Assembly: GCF_000285515.1 (NCBI RefSeq)
Contig: NZ_HE610957.1
Coordinates: 1,526,468-1,590,467 of the forward strand
Reading direction: 5' to 3'
DNA length: 64,000 nucleotides
From: Paenibacillus senegalensis JC66
Lineage (GTDB): Bacteria; Bacillota; Bacilli; Paenibacillales; NBRC-103111
Positions 5,608 through 14,148 of this stretch are shown here, in pieces; positions within the stretch are counted from its first letter, which is position 1, and each line of letters begins with the position of its first letter. The notes under the pieces are model-generated. The model had not been told where the DNA came from, did not search any database, and saw only the letters and a list, made by a program, of their open reading frames with translations. Position numbers and translations under genes: made by a program.

Positions 5608-5858
5608 TTTGCCTTTACCCCCCAAGAATCAATTTTGTAATTAATCTCTTGTACATCTTCAGCCAACTTCTGGACTGTAAGGGCCAGCTGCTGATTGTTT
5701 CGCTGGGCTTGTTCTAATGCTCCTATTAGCTTCTGTTCACGTTCTTCATTCTTTTTGTCCCTGTTGTCTTGTTTTTTGATGACATAGAACAACAAAAATA
5801 TAAACAATACAGCAAAAATGCCCTGTGATGCTGCGGCCTTTAGTAATTCTGCTTCCAT
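5604..5858 (-). CDS. BhlA/UviB-family holin-like protein
   Basis: An 84-aa protein, MEAELLKAAASQGIFAVLF, with one N-terminal transmembrane helix (about 10-30) followed by a charged coiled coil (KKQDNRDKKNEEREQKL onward). This layout and the opening residues are typical of BhlA/UviB peptides found beside phage and bacteriocin amidases. ATG 5858 with GGAGG is preferred to the longer frame. It probably cooperates with the phi-LC3-type holin in lysis or its timing. Confidence 0.88.
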   Translation of the reverse strand: MEAELLKAAASQGIFAVLFIFLLFYVIKKQDNRDKKNEEREQKLIGALEQAQRNNQQLALTVQKLAEDVQEINYKIDSWGVKAK

Positions 5859-5908
5859 TCTGACCCCTCCAAATAAAAAAAAGACCGTCATTGGTCTTTG
5901 TCTAGAAT

Positions 5909-7294
5909 CTATCCCGGATTACCTAATCCCCATCCGCGTTGATTAGTGTTTATCAGCTTGCCAAGTGTGCCGTTAGTGACCGTTATCGTATAGTAATAAC
6001 CAGCTCGACAGTAAAACGGATAAGTCATAACTTGCCCTGGAGGTGAGCCAGCTGGCAGTGAAATACGGTAAATCTCAGTGTCATTACCTTGCTCTGCTAG
6101 TCTTTCCGGACCTAAAGTAACAGTCAATATAGCTGGTTCGTCTTCCGTTGGATTAAGTGTAACCTGCCCTAACATCTGACCGCCCTTGCCCATTTGGTTT
6201 TGGTTGCGGTGGCCGGATACCGGGACAAAGTCGGTGTACGGCTCGCGGGTATAGCCTAGATAGCCACCCTCATTGATGTCCCAACCCATATGACCATACC
6301 AGTTATCGATGATCCCAAGACCCGGGTCTGCCTCGAAATCACCGTCAATGATTGTACAGTTAGCCGTGTTCCAGTCAGCATTGACGGCCCGCTGGTTGTT
6401 AGTCGGACTCATGCCTCCTTGCCCGGGTAACATCTGCGATATGTTAACCTGTGGGCGGATCATAGTAACAAAGTTTAGCTTGTCTGTGGTCGATTGAAGC
6501 CGATAAGCGTCCGCGCTGCCCCCTTGCATCAAGATGCCGTATGGATGGTTAATGACGGTATTGCCATAGTGCCAGGACGTACCCTCGGCGCTATTGTTGT
6601 CTAGATGTATAATGCCGCCCCCATAGCTCCTCAAATGAGTAAACGTATTATACAGACCATTGATGACATGGAAAGCGTAATGATCGCCATCATGACCGGC
6701 TACACGAATATTTTCCCATACCGAAGAAAAAAGACCGTGATCATAACCGGATCCGGCCGCTGGGGGTACGCAAGTTATGCCGTGGCCTGTTTGCCAAAAT
6801 TGGTTTTTAAATAGAATGCCGAAATTGCGAAGATTGACCGTCCGTTTGCAGGCTGTAACACGTATAGCATCTGTATTATGCGTTGTGACCAAGATGACTG
6901 TACCCTTTAAGTAAGGTTGTTCGCCCTGCCGGTCAGTGTTATCGAACGTCTCCCAGGAGCCCGCTCCGTCAATTGTCATAGGCTCGCTGATAACGAGAGT
7001 GTCGCTTATGGCGTAAACTTTGTTACCGCCCAGGTATAGCACCTTACCCGTTTCCTGCGCTTCATTTATGGCCTCCTGCAAGGCTGCGGTGTCATCTGTC
7101 TCACCGTCACCCGTTGCCCCAAAAGATTCGGGGTAAAGAAAATGACTGGCCCGACTTCCGCCTCCACCGCCGCCGTTATTGGCTATACTTTGGACGTTGG
7201 TGGCTATAGCCTTTAACAAGTCAGCGGTATTGACAAACTTGCCATCCTCAGTCAAATGCCGCCCATTTTGCGGAGTGTACCTATTGATGTTCAA
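5909..7294 (-). CDS. Tail spike/fibre protein with pectate-lyase-like beta-helix
   Basis: An N-terminal attachment segment (about 1-45) and a glycine linker (NNGGGGGGS) lead into a Pectate_lyase_3 type right-handed beta-helix (FGATGDGETDDTAALQEAIN...), the usual fold of phage depolymerase spikes, with a small C-terminal beta domain. It probably trimerises and binds or digests a cell-surface polysaccharide. TTG at 7294 lies 6 nt after GGAGGG; the in-frame TTG at 7300 would abut that site. It lies between the other fibre genes and the lysis cassette. Confidence 0.85.
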   Translation of the reverse strand: MNINRYTPQNGRHLTEDGKFVNTADLLKAIATNVQSIANNGGGGGGSRASHFLYPESFGATGDGETDDTAALQEAINEAQETGKVLYLGGNKVYAISDTLVISEPMTIDGAGSWETFDNTDRQGEQPYLKGTVILVTTHNTDAIRVTACKRTVNLRNFGILFKNQFWQTGHGITCVPPAAGSGYDHGLFSSVWENIRVAGHDGDHYAFHVINGLYNTFTHLRSYGGGIIHLDNNSAEGTSWHYGNTVINHPYGILMQGGSADAYRLQSTTDKLNFVTMIRPQVNISQMLPGQGGMSPTNNQRAVNADWNTANCTIIDGDFEADPGLGIIDNWYGHMGWDINEGGYLGYTREPYTDFVPVSGHRNQNQMGKGGQMLGQVTLNPTEDEPAILTVTLGPERLAEQGNDTEIYRISLPAGSPPGQVMTYPFYCRAGYYYTITVTNGTLGKLINTNQRGWGLGNPG

Positions 7295-7328
7295 GCTCAA
7301 CCCTCCTTAGATAAAGTAAAGGCCCCAC

Positions 7329-7481
7329 CTATTCGGCAGAGCCATCGTCATAATCCTGTCCGGTTATCTCCTTATATTCTGCTTCAGTGATCGTGTTAGT
7401 TCGGACACCGTCCCTGACTTGCTCCAATGTCCACAAATTACGGTCGTAAAACCTCTTAATACGATCAAACCAAGCTGACAT
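7329..7481 (-). CDS. XkdX-family small phage protein, 50 aa
   Basis: MSAWFDRIKRFYDRNLWT, then VRDGVRTNTITEAEYKEITG: the aromatic N-terminus and ITEAEYKEITG ending are characteristic of XkdX proteins encoded among tail-fibre genes of Bacillus phages such as PBSX. The exact role is unknown. GGGGGTG lies 6 nt before the ATG, and the frame begins 2 nt after the preceding stop. Confidence 0.85.
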   Translation of the reverse strand: MSAWFDRIKRFYDRNLWTLEQVRDGVRTNTITEAEYKEITGQDYDDGSAE

Positions 7482-7482
7482 A

Positions 7483-7845
7483 TCAAGCACCCCCTGTCAT
7501 GATTTCATACCATAGATCGGCTATATCATTGTCATGCTCTGATAACCTAGCATCCTTTAGCATCGTGTCATACCACAGATCGGCGTTTTCAGTTTCCAGC
7601 GTTTCAATCCTCTCACCTTGGATTGGTGTGGATGGGGGTAGGCTTGATGCTTCTTCATCCAGCTCTTGTTGTGTTTTTTCTCTGATCCTATCGCCGTCAA
7701 GCTTGAATAGCTTATGATTCTCGTTGTATAATTCCCATTCTGTTTCAGTTATAGGAATAGCTGTTTTCGGGATATTGGAATGAATCGCATCAACGTAAAA
7801 GCCCGTTATATTGCCAGTGTCATCAAAATCTACGTAGTATTGCAT
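7483..7845 (-). CDS. Tail-fibre-associated protein, 120 aa (XkdW-like position)
   Basis: The N-terminal half (MQYYVDFDDTGNITGFYVDA, ending in ITETEWELYNE) resembles the small domains seen in fibre chaperone or fibre-adjacent proteins. The C-terminal half is a helical heptad-like stretch with a repeated ADLWY-x-(T/I)M motif (about residues 88-94 and 108-115). Its place between the fibre gene and XkdX suits a fibre accessory or assembly role. AAAGGAGG supports ATG 7845. Confidence 0.7.
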   Translation of the reverse strand: MQYYVDFDDTGNITGFYVDAIHSNIPKTAIPITETEWELYNENHKLFKLDGDRIREKTQQELDEEASSLPPSTPIQGERIETLETENADLWYDTMLKDARLSEHDNDIADLWYEIMTGGA

Positions 7846-7857
7846 GTCCGACCTCCT

Positions 7858-8838
7858 TTAGTCTCCAAATGCTATATATCTGATATTACGGGACCCTCCG
7901 TCAAAGTTAACGACAAATGAGGTAGGCGTATATACCCCTGCTTGGACAGCCAAGGATTGGCTACCAGATGTACTACAGACTACTGCCCTTACATTTCCAG
8001 GAAAGGCAATAGGGAATGTAACCGTGTCTCCGTTACTGTAATTACCGCCTCCATATTGCATGATTTTACCGCTTGCAAATACTTGATAACCATTAGAGAC
8101 GCCGCCAGAAGGATTATTACCTCCATGCCATGCCGCGTTGTTACCAATAAAGACATCTTTTCCGCTACCTGGTATTATCCTTATATTGCCGCCGGCTCCG
8201 CTGCCTCCAAAATCCATCCCCTCTATCGCTATACGACCACCAGATGCTGCACTTGCATTGGGACCTCCTGTAATGATCTGACGACTGGTAGTATCAAGAC
8301 CACGTATACCGGATGAATCACTATCAAAAACTATGTTGCCTGACATTTCCCCTCCGGTTATAGGCAGTGATGCAGCCTTTGCGTTAGCTTCAGCTTGATT
8401 GGCTTTATCCTGTGCGCCTGTTGGTGTTTCTGCGCCGATCTGTTCCGGGGTAACACCATGCGGGTTATCATTATCTAACGTGTGGTTCACCAGGTCGATT
8501 GCTGTTTGTGTCAGACCATTTTGCAAAAAATCAATATTATGCCTGAATGTGTCATGATCATAGGCCGTATACCCTCTTCTCGCCTTGGTCCCGGCCTGCC
8601 AGGACTGAGCCATGCCTTGAAAACCTCTCTCGCATCCGGTAATCTGGTTGCCGTCAATGGCAGCATATCGGATTGTCTCGGCTGTCTCGTCTGCTGGGTT
8701 GATCGTGACCAAGTTCGGACCATCGGGCAACACGGACGGATCCACTACAGTTATTGTGGTCTGTGTTGCGTCTATTGCCTCGGCAAGTTCAGTCTGCGGG
8801 CTGTTGGCGATTGCCGGATACATGGGTAATTGTGCCAT
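7858..8838 (-). CDS. Tail fibre protein with lectin-like C-terminus
   Basis: A 326-aa protein. Residues 1-110 form a baseplate-attachment-like domain (DATQTTITVVDPSVLPDGPN, GCERGFQGMAQSW). A helical section with HTLDNDNPHGVTPEQIG, common in phage fibres, follows, then a glycine-rich beta region (about 150-250). The C-terminal portion (GKIMQYGG, FPIAFP, YIAFGD) fits the gp53-like/H-type lectin knob of receptor-binding fibres. It probably determines adsorption. GGAGG precedes ATG 8838. Confidence 0.82.
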   Translation of the reverse strand: MAQLPMYPAIANSPQTELAEAIDATQTTITVVDPSVLPDGPNLVTINPADETAETIRYAAIDGNQITGCERGFQGMAQSWQAGTKARRGYTAYDHDTFRHNIDFLQNGLTQTAIDLVNHTLDNDNPHGVTPEQIGAETPTGAQDKANQAEANAKAASLPITGGEMSGNIVFDSDSSGIRGLDTTSRQIITGGPNASAASGGRIAIEGMDFGGSGAGGNIRIIPGSGKDVFIGNNAAWHGGNNPSGGVSNGYQVFASGKIMQYGGGNYSNGDTVTFPIAFPGNVRAVVCSTSGSQSLAVQAGVYTPTSFVVNFDGGSRNIRYIAFGD

Positions 8839-8922
8839 GGTTTGCCTCCTTGTTCTTAATTTGTAAAAGGAAAAACCTCCCTAATGTCGAATCAAGTCTT
8901 CTTAGACAAGGGAGGTAAAATT

Positions 8923-9459
8923 ATGAAAGCATTTCACTTTGATAGGACAATGCAGTATAAAGCTGGAGACGTTATTGACTTAAATCAGCTCAATGATATT
9001 CAACCTCCAGCTTTAGGAGAAATTGTATCCGAAAGATATCCTGAAGGTATGTCAAGGCAAGGAAGCGTATATTATGCCAGCCAGGGTAACGAATTGGATG
9101 AAAAGAAAGTAAGGTTAATGCATATTGAAAATGTATTTGAATATGAACGGCGATTGCATTTCCCTCATAGAACTTCACGATTCCAATCCGTTTTTGCATC
9201 CAGAGAATTATCTGTAGTAAAGATATGGGGAGACGAACTTGACTTCCCATTTGGAAAAAGACTTTGGGAAATTGAGTTTGACCCCTCTAACTACATAGAA
9301 TTAGATGCAGCTTGGTTGATATTTGATTATAAGAATCCGTCTTTCTTAACAGCTGCTTACTATGCACAGAAATACTGGAGCGGCGAATTTTCAAATTCAC
9401 CTAAACCAGAATTGCTAATCAAACCTCCGATCAGATTCATTCGTGAAGTGCAACTTTAA
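8923..9459 (+). CDS. DUF2441-family protein encoded as a moron
   Basis: The 178-aa product starts MKAFHFDRTMQYKAGDVIDL and carries YPEGMSRQGSVYYAS, features I associate with DUF2441, which I believe is grouped with ADP-ribosyltransferase-like folds; that placement is from memory. The gene reads against the surrounding leftward tail genes, the mark of a lysogenic-conversion (moron) gene. GGGAGG lies 8 nt before ATG 8923. Its 3' end overlaps the convergent small gene 9456-9650 by 4 nt, so the two may be functionally linked, for example as effector and neutraliser. No export signal is present, so it acts in the cytoplasm. Confidence 0.7.
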   Translation: MKAFHFDRTMQYKAGDVIDLNQLNDIQPPALGEIVSERYPEGMSRQGSVYYASQGNELDEKKVRLMHIENVFEYERRLHFPHRTSRFQSVFASRELSVVKIWGDELDFPFGKRLWEIEFDPSNYIELDAAWLIFDYKNPSFLTAAYYAQKYWSGEFSNSPKPELLIKPPIRFIREVQL

Positions 9460-9650
9460 TGATCTGAGATAAAATGAATATGTTTAGGATTGATGAAACC
9501 CGCTTTACTAAGAAGATCGGTATTGATGACAGTATCTTTACGCCTCGGAATTACTTCAAGAGCATATTCAGAGTCTGCCAACAAAACATCGAACAGCGCC
9601 TTGGCCTTATCAGTTGACTCTTTAATCATTTTTGCTTCTTTAAAATCCAT
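9456..9650 (-). CDS. Hypothetical 64-aa protein convergent with the DUF2441 gene
   Basis: Begins MDFKEAKMIKESTDKAKALF and is helical in the N-terminal half, with VIPRRKDTVINTD in the second half. ATG 9650 lies about 9 nt after GAAAGGG; the alternative in-frame ATG 6 nt upstream is too close to the site. Tail-to-tail 4-nt overlap with the DUF2441 gene means each transcript is antisense to the other's end. Function is unknown. Confidence 0.6.
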   Translation of the reverse strand: MDFKEAKMIKESTDKAKALFDVLLADSEYALEVIPRRKDTVINTDLLSKAGFINPKHIHFISDH

Positions 9651-9705
9651 GGTCATCAGCCCTTTCTAAATAGTGAAACCATATGAACTAAAATTAAGTA
9701 GAATA

Positions 9706-9714
9706 TGGTATAAT
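9706..9714 (+). promoter_or_regulatory. Extended -10 promoter of the secreted moron
   Basis: TGG-TATAAT (9706-9714) is an extended -10 element 30 bases before the start of the 9744 gene. No good -35 hexamer is present. It would let the gene be expressed in the lysogen. Confidence 0.65.
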
Positions 9715-9743
9715 TAATCCAAAAAATGGAGTTGAATAATGTA

Positions 9744-10550
9744 ATGAAAAAAATGATTATCGGCCTCGTTGCGGGCCTTATGATCGGCACAGCCGGTACA
9801 GCCTTAGCAGCGACTACGCAGCAAGTCCAAGCACTCTTTGCAAAGTTTAATCTCTCTATTGACGGTCAAGGGCTTGTTGAGATTGAGCCGCTTGTCTATG
9901 ACGGCACTAGCTACCTACCAGTAAGAGAGGTTGCAAACCTCTTGGGTTATGATGTAGATTACGAGCATAGTAACCGGTTGATTACCTTGGATACGCCTGT
10001 GGATGAACCACAAGCTGGATCGATAAAAGAACCCGCAAAAGGAGGAACCAAAGTGAACGCGACTGAAATTAACATGGATGAATGGATTTCATATGATGAT
10101 CTATACGATTTTTACTCCAGGAATGGCAAGGGTAACACCTCATTACAAGGAACCGATGACGGTAAAACAAAGCTTACCTTAGCAGGTAGCGATATTATTT
10201 TTCCTTTGAAACTTTGGGAGTCCTTAAATGTAACAGAACCTACTATACACCTAGACGAGACGGGCAATCACTCCCTCTTAATAGTTAACGGAAAATGGTA
10301 TCACCCTGCAGATATCGGAGAAAGCCTTGGTTTACCCACTTATTCAGATTGGATAAGCATGTCGGATCTAGAAAAGGAATACCCCCAAGTTACCTTTGAG
10401 CAAAGCTGGTATGCTGACATAATGAATGAAGAATACTTCACACCTAAAGAAGTTACCTCTTCCATCGGTAAAATCCAAGCTATGAAGGGCAATGGAGGGT
10501 TTAACTACTTCTATATACCGGACATCGAGAGACTTTTAAGGGATCAATAA
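9744..10550 (+). CDS. Secreted protein with copper-amine-oxidase-like N-terminal domain (moron)
   Basis: A 268-aa protein with a signal peptide (MKKMIIGLVAGLMIGTAGTA, cleavage near ALA-AT). The following domain, VEIEPLVYDGTSYLPVREVANLLGY with an ITLD strand, is the Cu_amine_oxidN1-type stalk abundant in Paenibacillus surface proteins. The C-terminal 170 residues contain two similar WISYDDLYDF / WISMSDLEKEYP segments and no recognised enzyme motif. It has its own promoter and opposes the tail operon, so it is a lysogenic-conversion candidate altering the host surface. It ends 7 nt inside the convergent tail gene. Confidence 0.82.
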   Translation: MKKMIIGLVAGLMIGTAGTALAATTQQVQALFAKFNLSIDGQGLVEIEPLVYDGTSYLPVREVANLLGYDVDYEHSNRLITLDTPVDEPQAGSIKEPAKGGTKVNATEINMDEWISYDDLYDFYSRNGKGNTSLQGTDDGKTKLTLAGSDIIFPLKLWESLNVTEPTIHLDETGNHSLLIVNGKWYHPADIGESLGLPTYSDWISMSDLEKEYPQVTFEQSWYADIMNEEYFTPKEVTSSIGKIQAMKGNGGFNYFYIPDIERLLRDQ

Positions 10551-12634
10551 TCCCCGCCGCCTCGACTCTGAGCGAACACCTGACTAAATACAGATGCTTC
10601 GATACGCCCCAAGCTATTGATGGGGCGTATTCTTATTTCATGCCAGCCTCTCCGGACTTTACCTCCCCCGTCTTTACTTAAGAATGGGATTATGTCGATC
10701 TCATCCCCGTTCGTTGCTGTAATTGGTATAACGGTATTATCCACCCTAATTTCCAAAGTAGTAGGACTAGGACCAACAAATATACCGTGCTCAATACCAT
10801 GCGTGTGACCTGGGATAGTATGGGTATGATCCATATTGTGCGTATGTGCCGCTATAGTATGAGTGTGATCCATGTTGTGAGTGTGGGCTGCTATCGTATG
10901 AGTATGGTCCATATCGTGCGTGTGGGCACTGATTTGGTGCGTGTGTGCCATATTGTGAACATGATCGATGGTCGAATATAAATGAACATGATTCCTGAGA
11001 TTATGTTCATGCATACTATCATACTGAAACAGCACAGGGTTACCATTAGCTGTCATAAGCCATGTGCCGGGATCAATACCATGAGTGTGAAATCCATCCG
11101 ATTGTACGGCATTACCTACAGGGTATGACGAACCACTAACCCACAAGTCCGCTCCTGCAACTGTCTGCAAATTAGCGTGTCCCGCAGGCTGGGAAGTAGT
11201 GGCGCTACTAGGCCCACTCGTTGTTCCACCGCCACTTGCGGTCGTAGTCCTACTACTAGGCCCTGAAGTCGTGCCGCCTCCGCTGGCCGTCGTTGTCCTG
11301 CTGCTAGGACCGCTTGTTGTTCCTCCTCCACTAGCTGTCGTCTCCCGGCTGCTAGGGCCGCTAGTAACTGCTGGAGCTGACTCAATCGCCCGGCTATACG
11401 CCCGAAACCCTTCCGATCGGTAGGACAGCAGCACCTTATTAATCCTGGCCGTCTCGTCTGGTATCCGAAACCGAATAATCGCCGGATAGTTAGGATCACA
11501 GTTATCCGCAAAGGTTTGTGTATCATAGTTAGTCGCGCCCTGAGCATAGACCTCTTCAATCTTCATGCGATTACTCAGGTCGGCTATCGTGCCCGCTATA
11601 TCCTGTGGACGATTGGCAATCTCCAATATTACGTCCCCCGGCTCCCCGCGCAAGTCAGGCTTGCGAACATTGACTACTCGGATTGTAAAATCTCCTATGT
11701 CCGGGTCCTGCACCCGTACCAATGATCCGGTACGGAATTTATCAATTGGATCACGGGTTAAGTTATAAAGTTCCGTTGTATCGACCGTGTAGGAAATCCT
11801 TGGGTCTTTAAGCTCGGCAAGTAACGCCTGGGATCTGGCTAGTAACGTTTCTTCATATTCAAAACGCCGATCCACAAAAACAGTTCGTTTCAAGCCGTAC
11901 TTTTGCTGTGATTCAATGTCTTCAACATAAGGTTTGCCACCGTTAATGCCCGCAAAAGTTAACTGGTTAATACCCTCTCCATAACCTAAGGCGTATATTT
12001 GGTTAACAAGGTTAGTGGGGTCTTCGTCTTTCGTGATTCCCTCCATATTCCTCCCGTATCGGATGTAAGCCTGAACCTGATTACTAGGACGAACCAGATT
12101 GAGCGTCCAGGGGTAAGAGGTCGTATCCCATGTCCACATATATTCGTCCACAAATGGCTTGGGAACGGAAAATAGACCGCCTAAAAGGTTGGTATTTTCC
12201 CAGTTGTATTCATATTGATAGTTGAAATCTACCCGCCCAAGTTTCCACCGTGGGGTGGACTGCTGATTCAGGACATATTGGATGACCCGGTCCGTATGGT
12301 AACCTAGGTTTCCAACTGTGTGGTACTGAAACATCAGATCGTCAAGCAGCGTAGCCAAGACATGTTCACATTCGTACCTTACACGGCTGATTTCAGCGCT
12401 TCTTTGGGAGGTTTGCGGGAGGATGCGGAACAGATCAAGCCGTTCGGATCCGTCCCATATCTCAACAAAGTAGAACGGCCGGCAGTGTTCGGTTTTAGGA
12501 TCATCCAGCGGCAGGTCAAAGCTCGTTGTCCACAAACTGTTCATAGGTGTTTCATAACTAATGTTGCTGGCGTTCTCAAGGTATGCGACTTTATGCATCT
12601 GTAAATCATAGATCGTTACATATGATTTCCTCAT
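10544..12634 (-). CDS. Tail-tip/tail-spike protein (minor structural protein) with His-x-His shaft
   Basis: Residues 1-370 resemble the phage minor structural/Tal N-terminal region (YDLQMHKVAYLENASNISYE, DIGDFTIRVVNVRKPDL). About 410-470 is a tandem repeat of the unit TSGPSSRTTTASGGGT (four copies). About 530-620 is a shaft of repeated HTHNMDHTHTIAA units. The C-terminus is a compact beta region (HEIRIRPINSLGRIEA). In T4 gp37 such HxH motifs bind a row of iron ions in a trimeric needle. The same is likely here, though not proven. It lies just downstream of the Dit region, as Tal proteins do. Confidence 0.85.
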   Translation of the reverse strand: MRKSYVTIYDLQMHKVAYLENASNISYETPMNSLWTTSFDLPLDDPKTEHCRPFYFVEIWDGSERLDLFRILPQTSQRSAEISRVRYECEHVLATLLDDLMFQYHTVGNLGYHTDRVIQYVLNQQSTPRWKLGRVDFNYQYEYNWENTNLLGGLFSVPKPFVDEYMWTWDTTSYPWTLNLVRPSNQVQAYIRYGRNMEGITKDEDPTNLVNQIYALGYGEGINQLTFAGINGGKPYVEDIESQQKYGLKRTVFVDRRFEYEETLLARSQALLAELKDPRISYTVDTTELYNLTRDPIDKFRTGSLVRVQDPDIGDFTIRVVNVRKPDLRGEPGDVILEIANRPQDIAGTIADLSNRMKIEEVYAQGATNYDTQTFADNCDPNYPAIIRFRIPDETARINKVLLSYRSEGFRAYSRAIESAPAVTSGPSSRETTASGGGTTSGPSSRTTTASGGGTTSGPSSRTTTASGGGTTSGPSSATTSQPAGHANLQTVAGADLWVSGSSYPVGNAVQSDGFHTHGIDPGTWLMTANGNPVLFQYDSMHEHNLRNHVHLYSTIDHVHNMAHTHQISAHTHDMDHTHTIAAHTHNMDHTHTIAAHTHNMDHTHTIPGHTHGIEHGIFVGPSPTTLEIRVDNTVIPITATNGDEIDIIPFLSKDGGGKVRRGWHEIRIRPINSLGRIEASVFSQVFAQSRGGGDY

Positions 12635-12643
12635 GTAAACCTC

Positions 12644-13168
12644 CTACGTGAATCTATCTCTATGCGTAACCCGCATAAGTACCGTTCTGCTGCCTTGGTC
12701 ATCGGTGTAAGTAAGCTGATTATTGCCAAGATTGAGGTCAAAAAAATCGCCCCGCATCCAGCGCAGCGCGTTTTCCCGGTTGAGCGTCATTTTTAAAGTG
12801 TTGGAATCAATAATAATTACATCGCCTGGCTTAAAATCCCCAACAAATTCGATCTCGTCTATGTGATACCGGCTAATATTGCCTGTCATACTGCCGATGC
12901 CGGAGAGGTTAACAGCATAGTGTCGCTCCCGAATGTATTGAACTGGTGCAAGGTTGCCGCTGCCGGACATTTCAGCCCTGTACAATACCTCTCGAACAAA
13001 ATCGGTTGCCATGCTACCATTGCCGGAAAGATTAGCCGAAACCGTCATATCCAAGTTTACCGTGGCCGACATGCTTCCGGATCCGCCCAGGCCAGCTGAC
13101 AGAAATACGACAGACACAACGGTCATACGGTTAAAAGGTAGTCTGTTAAAAGCGCCCCCGTTAAACAT
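12644..13168 (-). CDS. Tail protein carrying the C-terminal domain of a distal tail (Dit) protein
   Basis: Residues 1-100 contain imperfect repeats around an LSGxGSM motif (GGSGSM, LSGNGSM, MSGSGNL, LSGIGSM). Residues 108-174 (EFVGDFKPGDVIIIDSNTL, LNRENALRWMRGDFFDL, VTHRDRF) match the galectin-like C-terminal domain normally fused to siphophage Dit proteins. The N-terminal Dit half is in the separate gene 13585-14145. It therefore looks like a Dit protein split by insertion of 13168-13581 and the repeat region. The start overlaps the preceding stop (TAATG). Confidence 0.8.
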   Translation of the reverse strand: MFNGGAFNRLPFNRMTVVSVVFLSAGLGGSGSMSATVNLDMTVSANLSGNGSMATDFVREVLYRAEMSGSGNLAPVQYIRERHYAVNLSGIGSMTGNISRYHIDEIEFVGDFKPGDVIIIDSNTLKMTLNRENALRWMRGDFFDLNLGNNQLTYTDDQGSRTVLMRVTHRDRFT

Positions 13169-13581
13169 TAGCCTTCCTCGACTTCGAGAGCGCCTTCCAG
13201 GAACTTCACAAGGTCATTAGGTTCAATGGTTCGGGGAGTGGCAACAGACCCCTGATAAAGCAAGTTTCCCCCTGTAGCCGCGTCCCGGATCCCAATATGC
13301 GTGACTTGACCCCAACCGTTTGCAGCAATCGGAAATTCCAGTTCGGTACTATTACTAGTCACTGCTACAAGCCCGGAAATGACTGGTGCGCTAAAGGTAA
13401 CGGCTACCCTAGCATAGCCCTCTCCGTCCACTTCTTGGCCTGTGTCGGCTTGTGTGGGATCGCTGGTATACAGTGCAACATAGACCGTTTCCGGTACTGT
13501 AAAGGTTTCGCCGCGCAAAGCTGCATTCAAGCAGGCTAATTTCCAATAATTCGACTTCGATAATAAGCATTCGGCCATCAT
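13168..13581 (-). CDS. Tail protein of the phage fibre-type beta family, 137 aa
   Basis: Pattern KLACLNAALRGETFTVPETV-YVALYTSDPT, then TELEFPIAANGWGQVTHIGI and NLLYQGSVATPRTI matches the small 'phage tail fibre protein' family that is beta-sandwich-like. It lies between the two presumed halves of Dit, so it may decorate the baseplate. Translation is coupled on both sides: 4 bases from the upstream gene, and overlap with the downstream one. Confidence 0.8.
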   Translation of the reverse strand: MMAECLLSKSNYWKLACLNAALRGETFTVPETVYVALYTSDPTQADTGQEVDGEGYARVAVTFSAPVISGLVAVTSNSTELEFPIAANGWGQVTHIGIRDAATGGNLLYQGSVATPRTIEPNDLVKFLEGALEVEEG

Positions 13582-13584
13582 TCA

Positions 13585-14145
13585 TCACTCCAATTGATAT
13601 TCATTAGTAATTTTGAAGTTGGTAATCGTAGTTGAGCCTTGATTAGTAAGCACAATTACCGGCTCTGTTCGGATGTTTCCATTTGAAACTATGATCCTCT
13701 CATAAGGACTTGTGGTAAGCGTAGTTTCAAGCAGGCTTTCCCGGTTATCTCGTGCGTATGGATCAAAGGCAACCAGCGGCAACGTAAACTGACCAAATCC
13801 CGCTATGCGCTCAATGGGGAGGTTTCCGGAGTACCGGACAATAAAATGCTGGCCCGGCCGGGCATCGAAACGGAGCTCCAGCTTCCGGGGTTTCCCATAG
13901 CTGTCCACCAAATGAGCAGCAAAGTTGCTTATAGCCTGCTGCAGCATGACATAATCTTTCGTGATAAAGGCCAGGTCCAAAGAAAAAAGACGTGTTCCCA
14001 CGTCTGCCCCGAAGTCCCAAGCCCCGTTTTTACTGGGGATCGTCAAGGTTTTATCATTTGTGCCCGGCAGAATGGGACGCTGGGAGCTGCCTTTCATGAC
14101 AACCCCCAATTGCCGCGCTGTCCTGCCGCCAAGTATAAAGCTCAA
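13585..14145 (-). CDS. Distal tail protein (Dit), N-terminal part only
   Basis: The 186-aa protein has the Siphovirus_tail/Dit start (SFILGGRTARQLGVVMKGSS, RPILPGTNDKTLTIP) and core (FDPYARDN, LTNQGSTTITNFKITNEY). Typical Dit proteins continue into a galectin-like domain, but this frame stops there. The matching domain lies in 12644-13168. The Dit hexamer joins the tail tube to the tip. The start is TTG, 6 nt after GGGGGG; the gene follows the tape measure directly. Confidence 0.85.
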   Translation of the reverse strand: MSFILGGRTARQLGVVMKGSSQRPILPGTNDKTLTIPSKNGAWDFGADVGTRLFSLDLAFITKDYVMLQQAISNFAAHLVDSYGKPRKLELRFDARPGQHFIVRYSGNLPIERIAGFGQFTLPLVAFDPYARDNRESLLETTLTTSPYERIIVSNGNIRTEPVIVLTNQGSTTITNFKITNEYQLE

Positions 14146-14148
14146 TTG

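Noticed and set aside
11116-11559. 147-codon minus-strand frame inside the tail-tip gene
   Set aside because: Shadow of the TSGPSS repeat region in another frame; no start signal.
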